A DNA stretch of 7,341 bases from an uncultured Halioglobus sp. (GTDB lineage Bacteria > Pseudomonadota > Gammaproteobacteria > Pseudomonadales > Halieaceae), in NCBI GenBank assembly GCA_905480565.1, contig CAJQQW010000410.1:1-7341 (forward strand), read 5' to 3'. Positions 6,510 through 7,341 of this stretch are shown here, piece after piece. Every line of letters begins with the position of its first letter. Position 1 is the first letter of the stretch. Position numbers and translations under genes: made by a program. The notes beneath the pieces are model-generated. The model worked only from the letters and a program-made list of their open reading frames with translations. It ran no database searches and was not told the DNA's origin.

Positions 6510-6515
6510 CTCCTT
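6510..6515 (-). promoter_or_regulatory. Shine-Dalgarno of the MFS gene pointing to an ATA start
   Basis: AAGGAG on the minus strand is followed by seven bases and then ATA TCT AGT ATT GGC in the transporter frame. No ATG, GTG or TTG occurs at usable spacing in that frame. ATC at 6507, 2 nt after the motif, is in the wrong frame. Confidence 0.6.
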
Positions 6516-6555
6516 GAGTGGCCTGCGACCGAACACCGCGTTTGGATCGGCGGAT

Positions 6556-6600
6556 GAGAAAGCACGCCCCCTCACGAGGTGGAGGGGCTGAGCTTTTTCT
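6556..6600 (-). terminator. Terminator of tRNA-Pro, possibly bidirectional
   Basis: On the minus strand GCCCCTC (6588-6582), an 8-base loop and GAGGGGGC (6573-6566) form a GC-rich stem. It is flanked by AAAGAAAAAGC on one side and GCTTTCTC on the other, which lengthen the pairing. The T-tract in the minus direction is short (TTTCT); in the plus direction it is stronger (CTTTTTCTTT), but no plus-strand gene ends there. It fits best as the end of the tRNA-Pro transcript, with some read-through possible into the transporter gene. Confidence 0.55.
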
Positions 6601-6638
6601 TTCATTGCGCAGAACCAACGTACTGAGCAACTGCAAAC

Positions 6639-6715
6639 TGGTCGGGGTAGAGAGATTCGAACTCCCGACATCCTGCTCCCAAAGCAGGCGCGCTACCAGA
6701 CTGCGCTATACCCCG
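6639..6715 (-). tRNA. tRNA-Pro (anticodon TGG)
   Basis: On the minus strand the gene has acceptor stem CGGGGTA/TACCCCG, D arm AGCGC...GCGC, anticodon stem CCTGC/GCAGG with loop TTTGGGA and anticodon TGG, and T arm GGGAG/CTCTC with loop TTCGAAT. The discriminator is A (6642) and CCA is encoded (6641-6639). The opening C1-G72 pair is typical of bacterial tRNA-Pro. The UGG anticodon reads several or all Pro codons, depending on wobble modification. It is divergent from folD. Confidence 0.97.
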
Positions 6716-6754
6716 ATAAAGCATGCCGGGCCACCAACTCCCGAGCTTGCGCGC

Positions 6755-6783
6755 ATCATACGCACCCCTAATACAGGCGTCAA
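6755..6783 (-). promoter_or_regulatory. Promoter of tRNA-Pro, stringent type
   Basis: On the minus strand TTGACG (6783-6778), a 17-base spacer and TATGAT (6760-6755) give five of six matches in each box at ideal spacing. The next bases, GCGCGC, form a GC-rich discriminator as at ppGpp-controlled stable-RNA promoters. The start point would be near 6748, about 33 nt before the mature tRNA. This is the strongest promoter in the window. Confidence 0.8.
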
Positions 6784-6808
6784 CGCCGCCTGCTGGAGGC
6801 CTAACTTT

Positions 6809-6850
6809 ATGCTGCCTCTTTCACTTACACCGGCTCTCGTGGGAGAATAG
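6809..6850 (+). CDS. Possible 13-residue leader peptide upstream of folD
   Basis: ATG 6809 opens a 13-codon frame (MLPLSLTPALVGE) ending in TAG 6848-6850. GGAGG (6795-6799) lies 9 nt upstream, a better ribosome site than that of folD, which begins 63 nt after this stop. It has three Leu and two Pro codons but no obvious attenuator hairpin follows. It may be chance. Confidence 0.2.
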   Translation: MLPLSLTPALVGE

Positions 6851-6913
6851 GCGACGTTGCCGACCGACAGGTCTGCAGCAGCCCTTGACACAGTACTACG
6901 GAGATTCACGCCT

Positions 6914-7341
6914 ATGCCTGCGCTTTTACTCGACGGCAAAACCCTCGCGGCCGAAACGGAAGCGGCACTGCTGGCAAGGGTTGAACGGCTCAAGGCCCAG
7001 TCAGGTGGCAAGATCCCGATACTGGCAACCATTCTTGTAGGCCAAGACCCGGCCTCTGCCACCTATGTGAAGATGAAGGGCAATGCCTGCCGCCGTATTG
7101 GCATGGAAAGTCTGGCTGTTGAACTCCCCGCCTCCACCACCACCGAGACACTATTAGCCAAAATCGACGAACTTAATGCTGATCCGGATGTACATGGGAT
7201 ACTCCTGCAGCACCCTGTGCCCTCTCAGATCGAAGAGCGGGCCTGCTTCGACGCTATTACGCTGTCAAAGGATGTGGACGGCGTGACCTGCCTTGGCTTC
7301 GGGCGCATGGCCATGGGTGAAGAAGCCTATGGCTGCGCGAC
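6914..7341 (+). CDS. folD: Bifunctional methylenetetrahydrofolate dehydrogenase/methenyltetrahydrofolate cyclohydrolase (5' part)
   Basis: The first 142 codons of FolD, cut by the right edge; the full protein is usually about 285-300 residues, so roughly half is present. FolD is a cytosolic enzyme interconverting 5,10-methylene- and 10-formyl-tetrahydrofolate with NADP+ and supplying one-carbon units. The visible part is the N-terminal catalytic domain: LLDGKTLA (5-12), [14 protein letters not shown] with catalytic Lys55, GILLQHPVP with Gln99, and KDVDGV with Asp122. The Q-H-P-V-P form and the ERACFDAI segment mark it as the variant that differs from E. coli FolD (QLPLP). The NADP-binding Rossmann part lies outside. 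ATG 6914 is the natural start. GGAG (6900-6903) is 10 nt upstream, rather far but usable. TTGACA (6885-6890) upstream has no -10 box at normal spacing. Confidence 0.96.
   Translation, partial: MPALLLDGKTLAAETEAALLARVERLKAQSGGKIPILATILVGQDPASATYVKMKGNACRRIGMESLAVELPASTTTETLLAKIDELNADPDVHGILLQHPVPSQIEERACFDAITLSKDVDGVTCLGFGRMAMGEEAYGCA

Noticed and set aside
6503..6565. 21-residue N-terminal extension of the transporter from GTG 6565
   Set aside because: It lies within the terminator stem and beyond the MelB-like N-terminus. AAGGAG downstream fits a start at 6502 better.
6518..6850. 110-codon plus-strand frame containing VGVERFELPTSCSQSRR
   Set aside because: Antisense reading of tRNA-Pro, again a typical false protein; the rest crosses terminator and promoter.
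6885..6890. Perfect TTGACA upstream of folD
   Set aside because: Nothing resembling a -10 box 16-18 bases downstream, and such a start would fall at or inside the folD start.

Overview
The window looks like a chromosomal piece of a Gram-negative proteobacterium, most likely a gammaproteobacterium. The evidence is tRNA genes with encoded CCA ends and an extra G at the 5' end of tRNA-His, sigma70-type stable-RNA promoters with GC-rich discriminators, a lipoprotein signal, and mixed codon use around 50-58 % GC. The taxonomic call is inference. No insertion sequence, phage gene, CRISPR array or rRNA is visible.

Layout, left to right. (1) 1-242: the 3' end of an unrecognised + strand gene, followed by an AT-rich leader. 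(2) 466-2454 (+): a soluble hybrid sensor histidine kinase with PAS, GAF, HisKA, HATPase and receiver domains and no output partner in view. (3) 2701-2776 (-): tRNA-His(GTG) with its own promoter. (4) 2850-3719 (+): an exported lipoprotein with a ThuA-like domain. (5) 3709-4848 (-): N-acetylglucosamine-6-phosphate deacetylase (NagA), overlapping the ThuA gene tail to tail by 11 bp. (6) 5078-6502 (-): a 12-TM sugar/cation symporter of the MelB (GPH) family. (7) 6639-6715 (-): tRNA-Pro(TGG) with a near-consensus promoter. (8) 6914-7341 (+): the 5' part of folD.

The middle (about 2.85-6.5 kb) is a small carbohydrate module lying between two minus-strand tRNA genes. The transporter would import an amino sugar or glycoside, NagA would deacetylate GlcNAc-6-phosphate to glucosamine-6-phosphate, and the ThuA-like lipoprotein would act on a sugar-related substrate outside the cytoplasm. 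No kinase, nagB or regulator is in the window, so the pathway is incomplete here.

The most unusual signal concerns translation starts. Both the transporter and nagA lack an ATG, GTG or TTG at the place where the Shine-Dalgarno sequence and family alignment put the start. The transporter has AAGGAG 7 nt before an ATA codon, aligning with residue 1 of MelB. nagA has the 8-base GGAGGTGA ahead of a pair of ATT codons aligning with the NagA N-terminus. The nearest conventional starts (GTG 6565 and GTG 4824) have no sensible ribosome site or truncate the conserved N-terminus. Two neighbouring sugar genes with AUA/AUU starts would be IF3-sensitive translation initiation. The alternatives are start-codon mutation or sequence error.
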